A stretch of DNA of 64,000 nucleotides from an uncultured Lactobacillus sp. (lineage in GTDB: Bacteria; Bacillota; Bacilli; Lactobacillales; Lactobacillaceae), in assembly GCA_946479925.1 (NCBI GenBank), contig CAMLHK010000002.1, forward strand, positions 1 to 64,000, given 5' to 3'. The translations under genes and the position numbers were made by a program. Of this stretch, positions 36,374-48,599 are shown in pieces. Each line of letters begins with the position of its first letter. Positions within the stretch are counted from its first letter, which is position 1. Under the pieces are notes generated by a model. The model worked only from the letters and a program-made list of their open reading frames with translations. It had not been told where the DNA came from and ran no database searches.

Positions 36374-36460
36374 TAAGAAATTTTAAAATAATAGAGTGAT
36401 ACTGAAATATGTGTTAAACTTTTATTCGTATATCTCTAGGAACTTTTGTGGAGGATTTTT

Positions 36461-38668
36461 ATGAAAAATAACCGGAATCGGCTGTTTTCAAATGGCTTGT
36501 TCTATATAGTTGTTTTCCTTTTATTATTAGGAGGAATCAACTGGGCACTTGGTGGCACCGATAATTCCGGTGGTAGTGAGAACATCAGCTACTCGGAATT
36601 TGTCAAAGATTTGAATGACGGCAAGGTAAAGAACTTTAACGTTCAGCCTGCCAACGGTGTTTACACTGTATCAGGCAGTTACAAAGAGGCCCAAGATACT
36701 AAAAGCCAATCAAGTAACAGTCTTGACTTCTTTAATGGTAGCTCTGGATCAAAAGTGAAGCGTTTCTCAACAACTATGCTTCAAAATGATTCGAGTGTGT
36801 CGAATGTTCAGAACTTAGCTGAAAAGAGTGGTACAAAAATGACCACTCAAGGCGAATCGCAGTCTGGCAACTGGATCTCAACCATTGTAATGCTGGTGCC
36901 AACTATTCTGTTCATTGTCATGCTTTGGATGATGATTAGTCAAAGTAGTGGCGGTGGCGGCCGTGGTGGTAATGGCGGCATTATGAACTTTGGTCGCTCT
37001 CACGTTAAGCCAGAAGATCCAAAGAAGAATAAGGTTCGTTTTTCAGACGTTGCCGGTGAAGAAGAAGAAAAGCAGGAACTTGTTGAAGTTGTTGAATTTT
37101 TAAAGAATCCAGCCAAATTCACCAAGTTAGGTGCGAAAATCCCGTCTGGGGTTTTACTTGAGGGTCCTCCGGGAACTGGTAAGACTTTGCTTGCTCGTGC
37201 TGTTGCTGGTGAAGCAAACGTACCATTCTTCTCAATTTCAGGTTCTGACTTTGTTGAAATGTTCGTCGGTGTTGGTGCCAGTCGTGTACGTGATTTGTTC
37301 ACTAACGCTAAGAAGAATGCGCCAAGTATCATCTTCATTGATGAAATTGATGCCATTGGTCGTCGTCGTGGCGGTAATGCTAGCGGTGGCGGTAACGATG
37401 AACGTGAACAAACTTTAAACCAGTTGTTAGTTGAAATGGATGGGTTTGAAGGTAACGAAGGTGTTATCGTCATTGCCGCAACTAACCGTTCTGATGTTTT
37501 GGATCCAGCTTTGCTTCGTCCTGGTCGTTTTGACCGTAAAGTTCTAGTTGGTTCGCCAGACGTTCGTGGTCGTGAAGCTATCCTGCGTGTACATGCCAAG
37601 AACATGCCATTGGCAGATGACGTTGACTTAAAGGAAATTGCTCGTCAAACTCCAGGTTTCGTTGGTGCTGATTTGGCTAACTTGCTAAACGAAGCTGCAT
37701 TATTGGCTGCTCGTCGTAACGGCAATGAAATTACGGCTAATGACTTGGATGAAGCAGAAGATCGAGTAATTGCTGGACCAGCTAAGCGTGACAGCATGAT
37801 CTCAAAGAAAGAGCGCCAAAGAGTTGCCTTTCACGAGGCAGGACACTCAATCTGTGGTTTGGTTCTAAGTGATTCACGGACAGTTCGTAAGGTTACAATT
37901 GTTCCTCACGGTCGTACAGGTGGATATAACTTAATGCTACCTAAGGATGATCAGTTCTTACTAACTAAGAAGCAATTAATGGAGCAAATCGTCGGCTTAA
38001 TGGGTGGACGTGCTGGTGAAGAAGTTGTGGTTGGTGACCAATCAACTGGTGCCTCCAACGACTTTGAACAAGCAACACAAATTGCTCATAGTATGGTTGT
38101 CAACTACGGTATGACTGATTCGCTAGGAATGGTTGAACTCGAAAAAGAAGGCGAAACTAATCCTTACGGCTTTAAACCATATAGTGAAGCAACTTCTGCC
38201 AAAATTGATGAAGCTGTCAAGCAAATTCTTGACGAGGCCCATGAACAAGCAGTTGAAATCGTTAAGAATAACCGTGAAAAGCACCGTATTATTGCGGAAG
38301 CATTGCTTAAGTATGAAACTCTAGATGAAAAGCAGATTATGTCGCTTTACACTACTGGAAAAATGCCTGAAAAGACAGTTGAAGAATACCCAAGTGAATC
38401 TAAGGCTTCTACTTATGAAGAAGCTAAGGCTGCTGCTGAAAAGAGAGAAAATCAAAAGGCAGCTGCTAATTCTGATGAAACTGGTGTAGAAGGACAAGAA
38501 AAAGCTTCTGAAGAAGAAAAATCTGAATCTCCATTACAAAAGAATCAGGAAACTGAAAAGCGTAATCCAGAAAATCCAGAGAAACTTGAATTTCCAGAAG
38601 AACAAAATTCTTCACAGACTACAGAAGATAAAGCTGATCATTCATCTGATGATCATCCTCAAGATTAA
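36461..38668 (+). CDS. ftsH: ATP-dependent zinc metalloprotease
   Basis: Membrane-bound AAA+ protease for damaged membrane and regulatory proteins. The 735-residue protein has two N-terminal membrane helices (about 9-29 and 145-165), Walker A GPPGTGKT, Walker [10 protein letters not shown], the SRH region [19 protein letters not shown], and zinc ligands in FHEAGHS. A long acidic, Glu/Ser/Lys-rich tail (about 100 residues after [14 protein letters not shown]) has no fold. I use ATG 36461 behind GTGGAGG; an ATG 15 bases up is not family-like. Confidence 0.95.
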   Translation: MKNNRNRLFSNGLFYIVVFLLLLGGINWALGGTDNSGGSENISYSEFVKDLNDGKVKNFNVQPANGVYTVSGSYKEAQDTKSQSSNSLDFFNGSSGSKVKRFSTTMLQNDSSVSNVQNLAEKSGTKMTTQGESQSGNWISTIVMLVPTILFIVMLWMMISQSSGGGGRGGNGGIMNFGRSHVKPEDPKKNKVRFSDVAGEEEEKQELVEVVEFLKNPAKFTKLGAKIPSGVLLEGPPGTGKTLLARAVAGEANVPFFSISGSDFVEMFVGVGASRVRDLFTNAKKNAPSIIFIDEIDAIGRRRGGNASGGGNDEREQTLNQLLVEMDGFEGNEGVIVIAATNRSDVLDPALLRPGRFDRKVLVGSPDVRGREAILRVHAKNMPLADDVDLKEIARQTPGFVGADLANLLNEAALLAARRNGNEITANDLDEAEDRVIAGPAKRDSMISKKERQRVAFHEAGHSICGLVLSDSRTVRKVTIVPHGRTGGYNLMLPKDDQFLLTKKQLMEQIVGLMGGRAGEEVVVGDQSTGASNDFEQATQIAHSMVVNYGMTDSLGMVELEKEGETNPYGFKPYSEATSAKIDEAVKQILDEAHEQAVEIVKNNREKHRIIAEALLKYETLDEKQIMSLYTTGKMPEKTVEEYPSESKASTYEEAKAAAEKRENQKAAANSDETGVEGQEKASEEEKSESPLQKNQETEKRNPENPEKLEFPEEQNSSQTTEDKADHSSDDHPQD

Positions 38669-38674
38669 TAATTA

Positions 38675-38704
38675 ATAGGGCCTGTTTAAAGGCTCTATTT
38701 TTTT
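38675..38704 (+). terminator. Terminator after ftsH
   Basis: Stem ATAGGGCCT / AGGCTCTAT (one G-T pair) and seven T, immediately before the hslO ribosome site. Confidence 0.75.
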
Positions 38705-38716
38705 AGGAGAATTAAA

Positions 38717-39589
38717 ATGAACGATTATTTGATTAAAGCAATTGATAAAACTAAAAACTTACGTTTATTGACAATTAATGCCCATGATTTAGTTCAAGAA
38801 GCGCAAACTAGGCATGATACTTGGTCGGCTTCTTCTGCTGTTTTGGGAAGAACATTAATTGCTGGTGTCCTATTAGCAGGCGCTGAACTAACTGACAAAG
38901 AAGAGTTAACGATCCGCCTATTAGGTGATGGTCCAGTGGGACCAACAATTGTAACTGCCAAATCTGATTTGACGGTTAAGGGCTATGTTAAAAACCCTCA
39001 TATTGCTTTGCCACCTAAGGAAAATGGTCATATTGATGTTAAAAAGGCCGTTGGTAAAGGTTGGCTTGAAGTGACTAAGGATTTAGGATTAAAGGAACCT
39101 TATACTGGTCAAGTTCCGATTGTTTCTGGTGAAATCGCTGAAGATATTGCTTACTATCTAACTAAGTCTGAGCAAATTCCTTCTGCTGTTGGTCTTTCCG
39201 TTTTTGTTAATCCAAACAACACAATTGGCGCAGCAGGCGGCTTTATGCTTCAGGCATTGCCTGGTGCAAGTGATAGTCTAATTGATCAAACGATTGAACG
39301 GATTAACAATTTACCTGCACTCTCCAGTTCATTTTTAGACGGCATGACTCCTGAAGAATTGGCTAAGAAGATTTTGGGCGATGACTGCAAGATTTTGGAA
39401 AAAGATGATGTTGCATTCAAATGTGACTGTTCAAAAGAAAAATACGGTGACATTTTAACAACTCTGAAAAATAGTCAGTTAAAGGAAATGATTGAAAAAG
39501 ATCATGGTGCTGAATTGACTTGTAACTTTTGTGGTGAAAAATACGATTTTTCTGAAGATGAGTTAAAGGCGATTTTAGCCAAAAAATAA
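38717..39589 (+). CDS. hslO: Redox-regulated chaperone Hsp33
   Basis: A holdase chaperone activated by oxidation. The 290-residue protein has the C-terminal zinc-binding redox switch with CDC (in FKCDCSKEKY) and CNFC (in LTCNFCGEKY), matching the CxC and CxxC pattern. The linker and the substrate-binding N-terminal domain read normally. It follows the ftsH terminator by twelve bases, so it needs its own promoter or read-through. Confidence 0.94.
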   Translation: MNDYLIKAIDKTKNLRLLTINAHDLVQEAQTRHDTWSASSAVLGRTLIAGVLLAGAELTDKEELTIRLLGDGPVGPTIVTAKSDLTVKGYVKNPHIALPPKENGHIDVKKAVGKGWLEVTKDLGLKEPYTGQVPIVSGEIAEDIAYYLTKSEQIPSAVGLSVFVNPNNTIGAAGGFMLQALPGASDSLIDQTIERINNLPALSSSFLDGMTPEELAKKILGDDCKILEKDDVAFKCDCSKEKYGDILTTLKNSQLKEMIEKDHGAELTCNFCGEKYDFSEDELKAILAKK

Positions 39590-39702
39590 GTTGAAATAGA
39601 TTTGTAGATTAATCACACGTATTATTAAATTTTGGTGCGGTAATTAGCATTTTTGATTATAATGAAGAAGTTGAACTAAATGAAATTAAAGGAGTGTAAC
39701 TA

Positions 39703-40335
39703 ATGCTAAACGTGTATATCGTTCGTCACGGTCAAACTGACACTAACAAAACCCTTGCAATTAACGGCTCGGGGACCAACTTGCCATTAAACGAAACAGG
39801 AATTAAGCAGGCTGAAGCTTTACGTGACAGTTTTGACATTGAGCGAATCGATTATGTTTATGCTAGTCCTTTGATCCGTGCAAAACAGACTGCGGAAATA
39901 TTGGACCAAGGAAAGCATGAAATTATTTACGATGATCGCTTAAAAGAAATGAACTACGGTAATTGGGATGGTGAACCTGCAGCTGAAATTCATGCAAAGT
40001 ATCCGCAAGCTTTTGATGATTTAGGCTATTTTACTGAAAACTATAGTGATTATTGTACTGGTGAAACATATCGTCAATTAGCTGATCGATTAATGGACTT
40101 TTGGCACGATCTCGTAAATAACCACGTAAACGAATCTGTAGTATTAGTTTTCCATGGGACTGCTTCACGTTCATTAGTCCAAAATATTTTGGAGAGCACT
40201 GGAATTTCCAAAATTGGTGAAATGCAAAATGCAGCTGTAACCAATATTTCTGTTGATGATACAAGTAAAAAAGCATTTTTGCGTTACTATAACCGTTCAG
40301 CTCCGTGTGACTTCTTTCTTGAACCAAAGAGCTGA
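39703..40335 (+). CDS. Histidine phosphatase superfamily protein (phosphoglycerate mutase-like)
   Basis: A 210-residue protein with the superfamily motifs: YIVRHGQTDTN near the start (catalytic His9), YASPLIRAKQTAEIL, and the second His in VLVFHGTASRSLV. Small proteins of this kind are usually phosphatases rather than true glycolytic mutases. Substrate cannot be assigned. Confidence 0.85.
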   Translation: MLNVYIVRHGQTDTNKTLAINGSGTNLPLNETGIKQAEALRDSFDIERIDYVYASPLIRAKQTAEILDQGKHEIIYDDRLKEMNYGNWDGEPAAEIHAKYPQAFDDLGYFTENYSDYCTGETYRQLADRLMDFWHDLVNNHVNESVVLVFHGTASRSLVQNILESTGISKIGEMQNAAVTNISVDDTSKKAFLRYYNRSAPCDFFLEPKS

Positions 40336-40434
40336 TGAATAAGTTTCTACAATTTTTTTCTTAATAAAAAGGTTGAAGTTTTGCTTATGAGGCCCTTTTT
40401 GTTATGATGTTAAGGTATTTGAAAGGATGATTAG

Positions 40435-41445
40435 GTGGATAATAGCTGGAAAATTCGCGAAATAACCATCCCTAATCGGGTTGTTGTTGCTCCAATGGCT
40501 GGAGTATCAAACTCTGCATTTCGAATGATCTGTAAAGAATTTGGTGCAGGCTTAGTGGTGTGCGAGATGATTTCCGATCACGGAATTATTTATCGTAATA
40601 AAAAGACAATGTCAATGATGAAAGTAGATCCGCGTGAGCACCCCATGAGTATTCAAATCTTTGGTGGCACAGAGGAGACTCTTCTTGAAGGAGCGCAGTA
40701 CATCGATCAACATACTGATGCTGATATTATTGATATTAATATGGGTTGCCCCGTTCCTAAAATCACTAAGACTGATGCAGGTTCAAAATGGCTTTTGGAC
40801 TCAAATAAGATCTACCAAATGGTTCATAAGGTAGTTCAGAATGTTTCTAAGCCCGTTTCAGTTAAGATGCGAATTGGCTGGGATCGAAAACATATTTTTG
40901 CAGTTGAGAATGCCTTAGCTGCACAAGAAGCCGGCGCAAGTATGATTGCAATGCACGGGCGAACCCGTAAGCAGATGTATGCTGGTGACGCAGACTGGGA
41001 AACACTTCATGATGTTGCTCAAGTGCTTGATATTCCATTTTTGGCTAATGGTGATATTGCTACGCCAGAGCTTGCCCAAAAGGCATTAGATGAAATTGGA
41101 TGTACTGGTGTCATGATTGGCCGAGCTGCTTTGGGTAATCCTTGGATGGTCAAAGATATGGTCCATTACTTGGAAACAGGTGAAAAATTATCGCCTCAAA
41201 CAGTTCGTGAACGTGTAGCGACTGCTGAGCATCAACTCCAAGGCTTAGTTGAGCTTAAAGGTGAAAAGATTGCTGTGCCGGAATTTCGCCAACAAGCTGC
41301 ATATTATTTAAAAGGAATTCCCCGTTCAGCACGGACTCGTGCTAAAATAAATGAAGTTTGGACTGCACAAGAAGTCTACGATTTACTTGACAATTTTGTT
41401 GATGAGTATGAAAAGAGACAGGCACAAAAGGTCGCAAGAAATTAA
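40435..41445 (+). CDS. dus: tRNA-dihydrouridine synthase (DusB-type)
   Basis: Reduces uridine to dihydrouridine in tRNA D-loops using FMN and NADPH. The 336-residue protein has VVVAPMAGVSNSAFR (FMN), the catalytic Cys in DINMGCPVPKITK, AIAMHGRTRKQMY, and ANGDI. GTG start behind AAAGGATGATTAG. It lies just upstream of lysS, a widespread dus-lysS arrangement. Confidence 0.93.
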   Translation: MDNSWKIREITIPNRVVVAPMAGVSNSAFRMICKEFGAGLVVCEMISDHGIIYRNKKTMSMMKVDPREHPMSIQIFGGTEETLLEGAQYIDQHTDADIIDINMGCPVPKITKTDAGSKWLLDSNKIYQMVHKVVQNVSKPVSVKMRIGWDRKHIFAVENALAAQEAGASMIAMHGRTRKQMYAGDADWETLHDVAQVLDIPFLANGDIATPELAQKALDEIGCTGVMIGRAALGNPWMVKDMVHYLETGEKLSPQTVRERVATAEHQLQGLVELKGEKIAVPEFRQQAAYYLKGIPRSARTRAKINEVWTAQEVYDLLDNFVDEYEKRQAQKVARN

Positions 41446-41471
41446 AGTGAAAGATAATGGAGGAAAAATAA

Positions 41472-43013
<1,542 letters not shown>

Positions 43014-43087
43014 TATAGATTTTTTCAAGCACTTTAAATTAGCTTGTTTTTCAATTTGACTAATTTTATGGCAAAAGTGTACAACTT

Positions 43088-43132
43088 AAAAAGTCTCTTA
43101 TTATGCTTAATTGTATGAATAGGAGACTTTTT
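43088..43132 (+). terminator. Terminator after lysS
   Basis: Stem AAAAAGTCTCTTATT / AATAGGAGACTTTTT, 15 bp with one G-T pair and a 15-base loop. It rules out starts of the next gene inside it. Confidence 0.85.
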
Positions 43133-43168
43133 AAAGTTAAACTATTTTTTATTGAAGGAATACCTGGC

Positions 43169-43831
43169 TTGAATTTTAAAACTTTCTTTATGACAATATT
43201 TCTTGTAATCTTTGGAATTATTTTAGGCTTTTATTTTAAAGACAAAAAGTATGTTAAGTATGACATTCTAAGGGAAAATATCGAAGCTAAGAAAAAGGAA
43301 GTAATTACTTATTTTCTTGTCTTTTTAGCTGGAATATCAATTGGACTAATGATTATGCTAATTTTTCGATCAGGCTCAGTTTCTATATTGATAGAATGGA
43401 TTAGCAGCATAGGAACATGGGCAGCTGTAGTTGTTTCTTTATGGCTCGCAACCGGAAGAAAATCAAGACTTAAAGTAAATCATGGTCAAGATATTGTTAA
43501 GCTAAAACGGAAAGAAATTTGTTTTGTGGCTTACAATTTGAGTGATAAATCACTGAGTTTAGAGTTTTATGGAGTTAAGAAGCCTGATGATGAAATGTAT
43601 AGTAGACCTTGTGATCTGAAGCCTGAGGTAGTAAACGCAGGTGAATTTCAAACAAAAAGTTTAGAGCTTGATTTTATTCAAAGTAGTTTGAATATAAACG
43701 ATAGCTATGAAGGAGATATTATATCTTGCTTTGCTGAACCAGATGGTAGGCTACATTGTGAAGTAATCAGTTGGAAAGAGGAAATGTCCAAATTTAAAAA
43801 ATTAAATCAAAATATCAAAGCCATGCATTAA
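43169..43831 (+). CDS. Unrecognised membrane protein
   Basis: I do not recognise this 220-residue protein. Three predicted helices lie at about residues 3-20 (FKTFFMTIFLVIFGIILGF), 49-70 (FLVFLAGISIGLMIMLIF) and 75-97 (IEWISSIGTWAAVVVSLWL). A polar, beta-rich segment from about 105 follows (FVAYNLSDKSLSLEFYGV). The SSIGTWAAVVVSLWL helix resembles small membrane proteins scattered in lactobacilli and prophages. TTG 43169 has GAAGGA 9 bases upstream, and starts further up lie in the lysS terminator. It opens an accessory patch before two tRNA genes. Confidence 0.55.
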   Translation: MNFKTFFMTIFLVIFGIILGFYFKDKKYVKYDILRENIEAKKKEVITYFLVFLAGISIGLMIMLIFRSGSVSILIEWISSIGTWAAVVVSLWLATGRKSRLKVNHGQDIVKLKRKEICFVAYNLSDKSLSLEFYGVKKPDDEMYSRPCDLKPEVVNAGEFQTKSLELDFIQSSLNINDSYEGDIISCFAEPDGRLHCEVISWKEEMSKFKKLNQNIKAMH

Positions 43832-43912
43832 TAAATCATATAAAATTCTGTTCAGTTGACCTCAAAAGCAAGCTTAATTGAAGATAAAAGTTAGTTAATT
43901 ATAATTACTGTA

Positions 43913-43943
43913 AAAAAGAATCCTTAAAGAAGGATTCTTTTTT
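43913..43943. terminator. Bidirectional terminator between the membrane protein and the DUF2785 gene
   Basis: Stem AAAAGAATCCTT / AAGGATTCTTTT with a short loop, between convergent genes. Confidence 0.85.
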
Positions 43944-43950
43944 AGTTTGC

Positions 43951-44685
43951 CTACAATGTAAAACCCATTTTTTCGTTGTAGGCAGTTATTTTCGAAAGTA
44001 GATTATCTTGAACTTCCTTATTGGTAGAAAAATAAAAATACCAATTTTGTAATAACCTAAACCACGAACTCAAGCAATACCAGTTAGCACGATCATCGTG
44101 TAAAAGCTGCTGATAAATTTTCTTATCGAAATCGTCAACAAATGGATTTTTTAAATTTTGGAAAATGCTCGTAATTACTTCAAATATTGCACTTACACTC
44201 TTAGGCTTGAAATCATGGTGACTCAAAGTAGCACCCAGAAAATCACTTCCATGTGCGACACTGTGTGCCCAACCCTTGTTTGTCACATAGCCACGAAAAT
44301 CTTTTTCTTCTTTTAGATACCTAATGCTCCAGTCAAAAAGTAATTGACGTTCACTATCTGTTAAGATCGGTTTGTCATTATCTGATTCTAAAATGAGTGC
44401 GCCAAGTAGGGCACTGAAAGTTCTTAGAAAAACGGCATCGTTTTCTGGTTGATTAATTTGTCTAAAAGACCTCTGTTCTGAATAAAACTGTCGATAATTA
44501 CCTGAATCTGTTTTTGTTTAAATGCATTTTCTGAAAAGCCGCGTGCAAAGAGGGTGTAGACAAGGTTATCTCTAATATGTGGATTCAAATTGCCAATATT
44601 GTCTAAATAAGAATTGAATCTGCTCATTAGTAAAAACGAGCTTTCCTTCTGGCAGATCAACTAATTGCTCCAATTCATTTTGCAT
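43951..44685 (-). pseudogene. DUF2785 protein with two frameshifts
   Basis: Three collinear fragments in three frames make one DUF2785-type protein. From ATG 44685 (AAAGGAA upstream): MQNELEQLVDLPEGKLVF to QIQFL; then, after dropping one base in TTT near 44605-44607, LDNIGNLNPHIRDNLVYTLFARGF; then, after adding one base near 44457-44459, INQPENDAVFLRTFSALLGAL and the C-terminal half including GWAHSVAHGSDFL. Both breaks are single-base changes in short homopolymers. The family has no established function; the product here must be inactive. Confidence 0.75.
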
Positions 44686-44771
44686 AATTGTTCCTTTAAA
44701 TCTATAAGTGTATTTTAGCTATAATTATATAATAATCGGAGATTTTTTGGTGATTTTTTTAAAAAAGGGGG

Positions 44772-44799
44772 TTGAAAAACATAACTGATTTGCTATAAT
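44772..44799 (+). promoter_or_regulatory. Promoter of the tRNA genes
   Basis: TTGAAA (44772-44777), 16-bp spacer, TATAAT (44794-44799), 14 bases before the tRNA-Gly. Confidence 0.7.
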
Positions 44800-44812
44800 A
44801 ATATTTGTTCTT

Positions 44813-44884
44813 GCGGAAGTAGTTCAGTGGTAGAACATCACCTTGCCATGGTGGGGGTCGCGGGTTCGAATCCCGTCTTCCGCT
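44813..44884 (+). tRNA. tRNA-Gly (anticodon GCC)
   Basis: Acceptor GCGGAAG / CTTCCGC, D arm AGTTCAGTGGTAGAAC, anticodon arm with loop TTGCCAT, T arm CGGGTTCGAATCCCG, discriminator T. No encoded CCA. Confidence 0.95.
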
Positions 44885-44893
44885 CTAAAAAAT

Positions 44894-44921
44894 AAAAACT
44901 CACCGCGCGGTGAGTTTTTTT
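44894..44921 (+). terminator. Terminator between the tRNA genes
   Basis: Stem AAAACTCACCG / CGGTGAGTTTT with loop CG and a T tract; the two tRNAs may therefore be partly separate transcripts. Confidence 0.7.
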
Positions 44922-44927
44922 AATAAA

Positions 44928-45001
<74 letters not shown>

Positions 45002-45008
45002 TAAATGA

Positions 45009-45054
45009 GATTCCGCTATATCATGGCTTAAGCATTGGTATAGCGGAATTTTTT
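45009..45054 (+). terminator. Terminator after the tRNA-Pro
   Basis: Stem ATTCCGCTATA / TATAGCGGAAT with an 18-base loop and a T tract. Confidence 0.8.
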
Positions 45055-45137
45055 CTGAAGTTAGCTCAAATAGGAAATATATAAGCCTGGAAAAATTAAT
45101 AAAAAACTTGAAGCATAGCAAATAAAGGAGATTTTGT

Positions 45138-45716
45138 ATGATAATCAACAAAAAAGATTGGAATAACTACCTTAATAAAAAGGAGTTAGTGAAAATTTAT
45201 GGGAAATCACAAGATAGTTATATATTTGCAGTAGGATATATGATTGCCGATCTAGGACAATACTATATCTTTGAAGTTGTAGACGATGTTGGCAGTTTAG
45301 ATAGTTATGTTTTATATAAAAAGACAGAAATTGAAAAATTAGTATGTAATGATAGTCATACAAGGATGTTTGATTTCTATATTGACTACCTAAAAAAACA
45401 AGATGAATATGATAGATTAAACTTACAAAAAGTATATAATGGTATTCCACATAATGATATCATTACTTTATTAAATTATTGTTGTAATTACGGCTTTTAT
45501 GTCACCATAGCTGAATCTGAAGATGAATATGAGGAAACTGTAAAAATAATTTCTGTTGACACGCAAAAGGTATTGATTGATCAAACAGAATATTGTAAAG
45601 ACCATAATTTGATGGACGAGGTTAGATCCGCCCCAATCAAAATCGCTAATATCCTGACATTAGATATTATTAGTAAAGAGAATTTTTTGTATGAACAATA
45701 TCTTAAGCAAAAATAG
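45138..45716 (+). CDS. Unrecognised 192-residue cytoplasmic protein
   Basis: No family recognised. The protein is soluble and acidic, rich in Tyr, Asp and Ile (IADLGQYYIFEVVDDVGSL; LNYCCNYGFYVTIAESEDEY), with an alpha/beta look. ATG 45138 has AAAGGAG 8 bases upstream, supporting a real gene. The DNA is A+T-rich compared with the flanking clpC and lysS. It stands alone beside two tRNA genes, a usual site for acquired DNA. Confidence 0.6.
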   Translation: MIINKKDWNNYLNKKELVKIYGKSQDSYIFAVGYMIADLGQYYIFEVVDDVGSLDSYVLYKKTEIEKLVCNDSHTRMFDFYIDYLKKQDEYDRLNLQKVYNGIPHNDIITLLNYCCNYGFYVTIAESEDEYEETVKIISVDTQKVLIDQTEYCKDHNLMDEVRSAPIKIANILTLDIISKENFLYEQYLKQK

Positions 45717-46061
45717 TTAGTTAAATTTATTCGCACAAATTTAATTATAAATAAGGTTAATTGATTACATACGATTTCTGAAATTGATTAGTAAGTGAAT
45801 AGAAATTTATATTACTCGTACCTAAACTAATCTACTTATATAGTGAATCTTTTGCTACAATCAAGGTATTTTGTTTAACGAAAATAAAACATTTGTAAAA
45901 GCACTTATATTAAGAAAATTGAAATTCGCATCATTAGCTAGTCTTTGCTATAATGGTGGCAATGTTTTTACGCTAAAAGCACTTTACTTGAAACAAAATA
46001 TTTTACAATTCAGCCAAAAAGTTTATAGTGGATACACATCGTTTTTAAAGGTGGTGCTATG
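45717..46061 (+). promoter_or_regulatory. 345-base clpC upstream region
   Basis: A TATAAT at 45949-45954 with a weak TTCGCA 17 bp upstream is the best clpC promoter, about 108 bases before the start codon. I see no clear CtsR heptad repeat, no CIRCE element, and no ctsR gene. A 63-codon frame at 45871-46062 has no ribosome site and overlaps the promoter, so I leave it out. Confidence 0.4.
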
Positions 46062-48566
46062 ATGAAAAAATCCTATACCAAAAGTGCAAATCAAGTTTTA
46101 GAAATTGCACGTGAACAGGCACAGAGCTTTCATCATCGTTTAATCGGTACGGAACACGTACTGCTTGCGATGGTAATCGAATCTGATGGTGAAGCTGGTA
46201 AAAACCTGCGTGCATGGGGCGCAACGCCAACGGCTATCCGTGAAGAAATTGAACGCTATACTGGCTATGGCTCGGCAGGTAAATCTACTTATATGGAAAT
46301 GTCACCTCGGTTGAGTATGGCATTATCTTATGCAGGAATCTTAGCTGAACGTGAAGGTTCAGCTCAAATTAAAACCAGTCATATTTTGCTTGGTTTGATT
46401 CTCAATGAACAGATTCTTGCTTCTGTCATTTTACGAAATTTGAACATAGATCTTCCTGGTTTGCGCAATGATTTATTACACTCGCTAGGTGAAGATATCG
46501 ATAATATTGATGATAATGATCAATCTGATAATAGTGGTTGGTCGAGTTTTAATGGTGCGGATTATAGTAATTCCACTAATTCGCAAAGTAAAACGCCAAC
46601 CCTTGATCAAGTGTCAGTTAACTTAAATGAACGAGCAGAAAATGGCAAAATCGATCCGGTGATTGGGCGAGATAAAGAAGTCGCTCGTGTAATTGAAATT
46701 TTATCTAGACGTAACAAGAATAACCCTGTTCTAATCGGTGAGCCGGGAGTCGGTAAGACGGCTGTTGCTGAAGCGATTGCGACAGCAATAGTTAATAAAA
46801 AAGTGCCGCATGACTTAATGGACAAAAAAGTCATCTCACTTGATTTGGGAGGCCTTGTTGCTGGTACTAAATATCGTGGTGAGTTTGAAGATCGACTGAA
46901 AAAAATCATCAAAGAAATTGTTGATGACGGAACAATTATTCTGTTTGTTGACGAAATGCATACCTTAATTGGTGCTGGTGGAGCCGAAGGATCAATTGAT
47001 GCAGCTAATATTTTGAAGCCATCACTTGCACGTGGTGACATTCAAATGATAGGTGCAACAACTTTTGACGAGTACCAAAAGTATGTTGAAAAAGATCAAG
47101 CATTAGCACGTAGATTTCAAATAGTGCGTCTAAATGAACCTTCTAAGGAAGAGACACTAGCTATTTTAAGTGGTTTGAAACCAAAATATGAGAAGTTTCA
47201 CCATGTCACAATTACTGACGCGGCCCTTGAGAATGCAATTGATTTATCAAGTCGCTATATTTCTAACCGTTATTTGCCGGATAAAGCAATTGACTTAATT
47301 GATGAAGCTAGTGCAGCTGTCAAAATCAACTCTGGTAAGGGCTCAAATAACCAGCTGGTTCAACTTAATGAACAAATTAAAAAAGTTATAGAGCAAAAAA
47401 ATCAAGCTGCGATTAATCAGAATTTTGTCAAAGCGGCTCAGCTTCAAGATAGACAAAACAGCTTGCAATTACGCCAAGATAAGTTAAACGCTAAATTGGA
47501 AAGTGCGACTAGTAAAAAGTCTACAGTGCAACCAGAAGATATTGCTAAGGTAGTTTCAAACTGGACAGGCGTACCTGTTACTCAAATGAATCGTGATGAA
47601 TCAAAGCATCTGGCTAATCTGGAGGCAGATTTGCATAAGCGCATTATCGGACAAGAGGATGCAGTTCGTGCAGTTAGTCGCGCAGTTCGTCGTAGTAGGA
47701 GTGGAATTAAGGATGAAAATCGTCCAATCGGTTCATTTCTATTCTTAGGCCCAACAGGTGTTGGTAAGACAGAACTAGCCAAAGCAATTGCAGCTTCAAT
47801 CTTTGGTTCAGAGAATAACTTAATCAGAATTGATATGTCTGAATACATGGATCAAATTGCTAATAGTAAGCTGATTGGCTCAGCTCCAGGCTATGTCGGC
47901 TATGATGAAGGTGGACAATTATCCGAACAGGTTCGTCGCCACCCATATTCTGTAGTTTTGCTCGATGAAGTTGAAAAAGCCCATCCTGATGTTTTTAACC
48001 TGCTATTGCAAGTACTTGACGATGGCTTTTTAACCGATTCAAAAGGACGCAAAGTAGACTTTAAGAATACAATTATTATTATGACTTCCAACTTAGGCTC
48101 GCGTTCTTTATTTGATACCAAAGAAGTCGGCTTTAATGCTGACAATTCAAGCCAAGTTGAAATGCGAAAAGATCGTGTTCGTCAAGCGCTTAAACAGTTC
48201 TTCCGTCCAGAATTTTTAAACCGAGTTGATGAAACAATCATCTTTGATGAGCTTAACCATCAACAATTACGTCAAATTGTCACTCTACTTACTCATAAGT
48301 TGATTGTCCGTTTGCAAAAGCAAGGCGTGCAATTGAAAATTTCACGTGCTGCTTTGGATAAAATTGCTAAAGATGGCTATAATCCTGAGATGGGTGCAAG
48401 ACCTTTACGTCGCGCAATTCAAAAGGATATTGAAGACGAAATTGCCTCAAAACTAATTACTGGTGAACTTGGTGATGGCGATCTTCTCAAAATTGGTTGT
48501 AACCATGACAAATTAAAATTTGAAATAGTTAAAGCAGGACCAAAAAATCTAGTTGGCTCTAAGTAA
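46062..48566 (+). CDS. clpC: Clp protease ATPase subunit
   Basis: AAA+ unfoldase that feeds ClpP. The 834-residue protein has the N-domain repeats (residues 1-140), the first ATPase with Walker [12 protein letters not shown] and [17 protein letters not shown], a short UVR-like M-domain ([14 protein letters not shown]), the second ATPase with [13 protein letters not shown], and a normal C-terminus. Two tandem ATG codons (46059, 46062); AAAGGTGG is better spaced for the second. In many Firmicutes ctsR precedes it; here it does not. Confidence 0.94.
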   Translation: MKKSYTKSANQVLEIAREQAQSFHHRLIGTEHVLLAMVIESDGEAGKNLRAWGATPTAIREEIERYTGYGSAGKSTYMEMSPRLSMALSYAGILAEREGSAQIKTSHILLGLILNEQILASVILRNLNIDLPGLRNDLLHSLGEDIDNIDDNDQSDNSGWSSFNGADYSNSTNSQSKTPTLDQVSVNLNERAENGKIDPVIGRDKEVARVIEILSRRNKNNPVLIGEPGVGKTAVAEAIATAIVNKKVPHDLMDKKVISLDLGGLVAGTKYRGEFEDRLKKIIKEIVDDGTIILFVDEMHTLIGAGGAEGSIDAANILKPSLARGDIQMIGATTFDEYQKYVEKDQALARRFQIVRLNEPSKEETLAILSGLKPKYEKFHHVTITDAALENAIDLSSRYISNRYLPDKAIDLIDEASAAVKINSGKGSNNQLVQLNEQIKKVIEQKNQAAINQNFVKAAQLQDRQNSLQLRQDKLNAKLESATSKKSTVQPEDIAKVVSNWTGVPVTQMNRDESKHLANLEADLHKRIIGQEDAVRAVSRAVRRSRSGIKDENRPIGSFLFLGPTGVGKTELAKAIAASIFGSENNLIRIDMSEYMDQIANSKLIGSAPGYVGYDEGGQLSEQVRRHPYSVVLLDEVEKAHPDVFNLLLQVLDDGFLTDSKGRKVDFKNTIIIMTSNLGSRSLFDTKEVGFNADNSSQVEMRKDRVRQALKQFFRPEFLNRVDETIIFDELNHQQLRQIVTLLTHKLIVRLQKQGVQLKISRAALDKIAKDGYNPEMGARPLRRAIQKDIEDEIASKLITGELGDGDLLKIGCNHDKLKFEIVKAGPKNLVGSK

Positions 48567-48570
48567 AACA

Positions 48571-48599
48571 ATTGACAAATCAGTTATCATTTGCTATAT
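48571..48599 (+). promoter_or_regulatory. Promoter of rpoB-rpoC
   Basis: TTGACA, 17-bp spacer (AATCAGTTATCATTTGC) and TATATT: a near-consensus promoter about 180 bases before the rpoB start. Confidence 0.75.

Noticed and set aside
43103..43168. Longer start of the membrane protein after lysS
   Set aside because: The start lies in the loop and arm of the lysS terminator.
44424..44660. A separate small gene
   Set aside because: It is the middle fragment of the frameshifted DUF2785 gene.
45871..46062. 63-codon frame upstream of clpC
   Set aside because: No ribosome site, overlaps the likely promoter and the clpC start; composition not protein-like.
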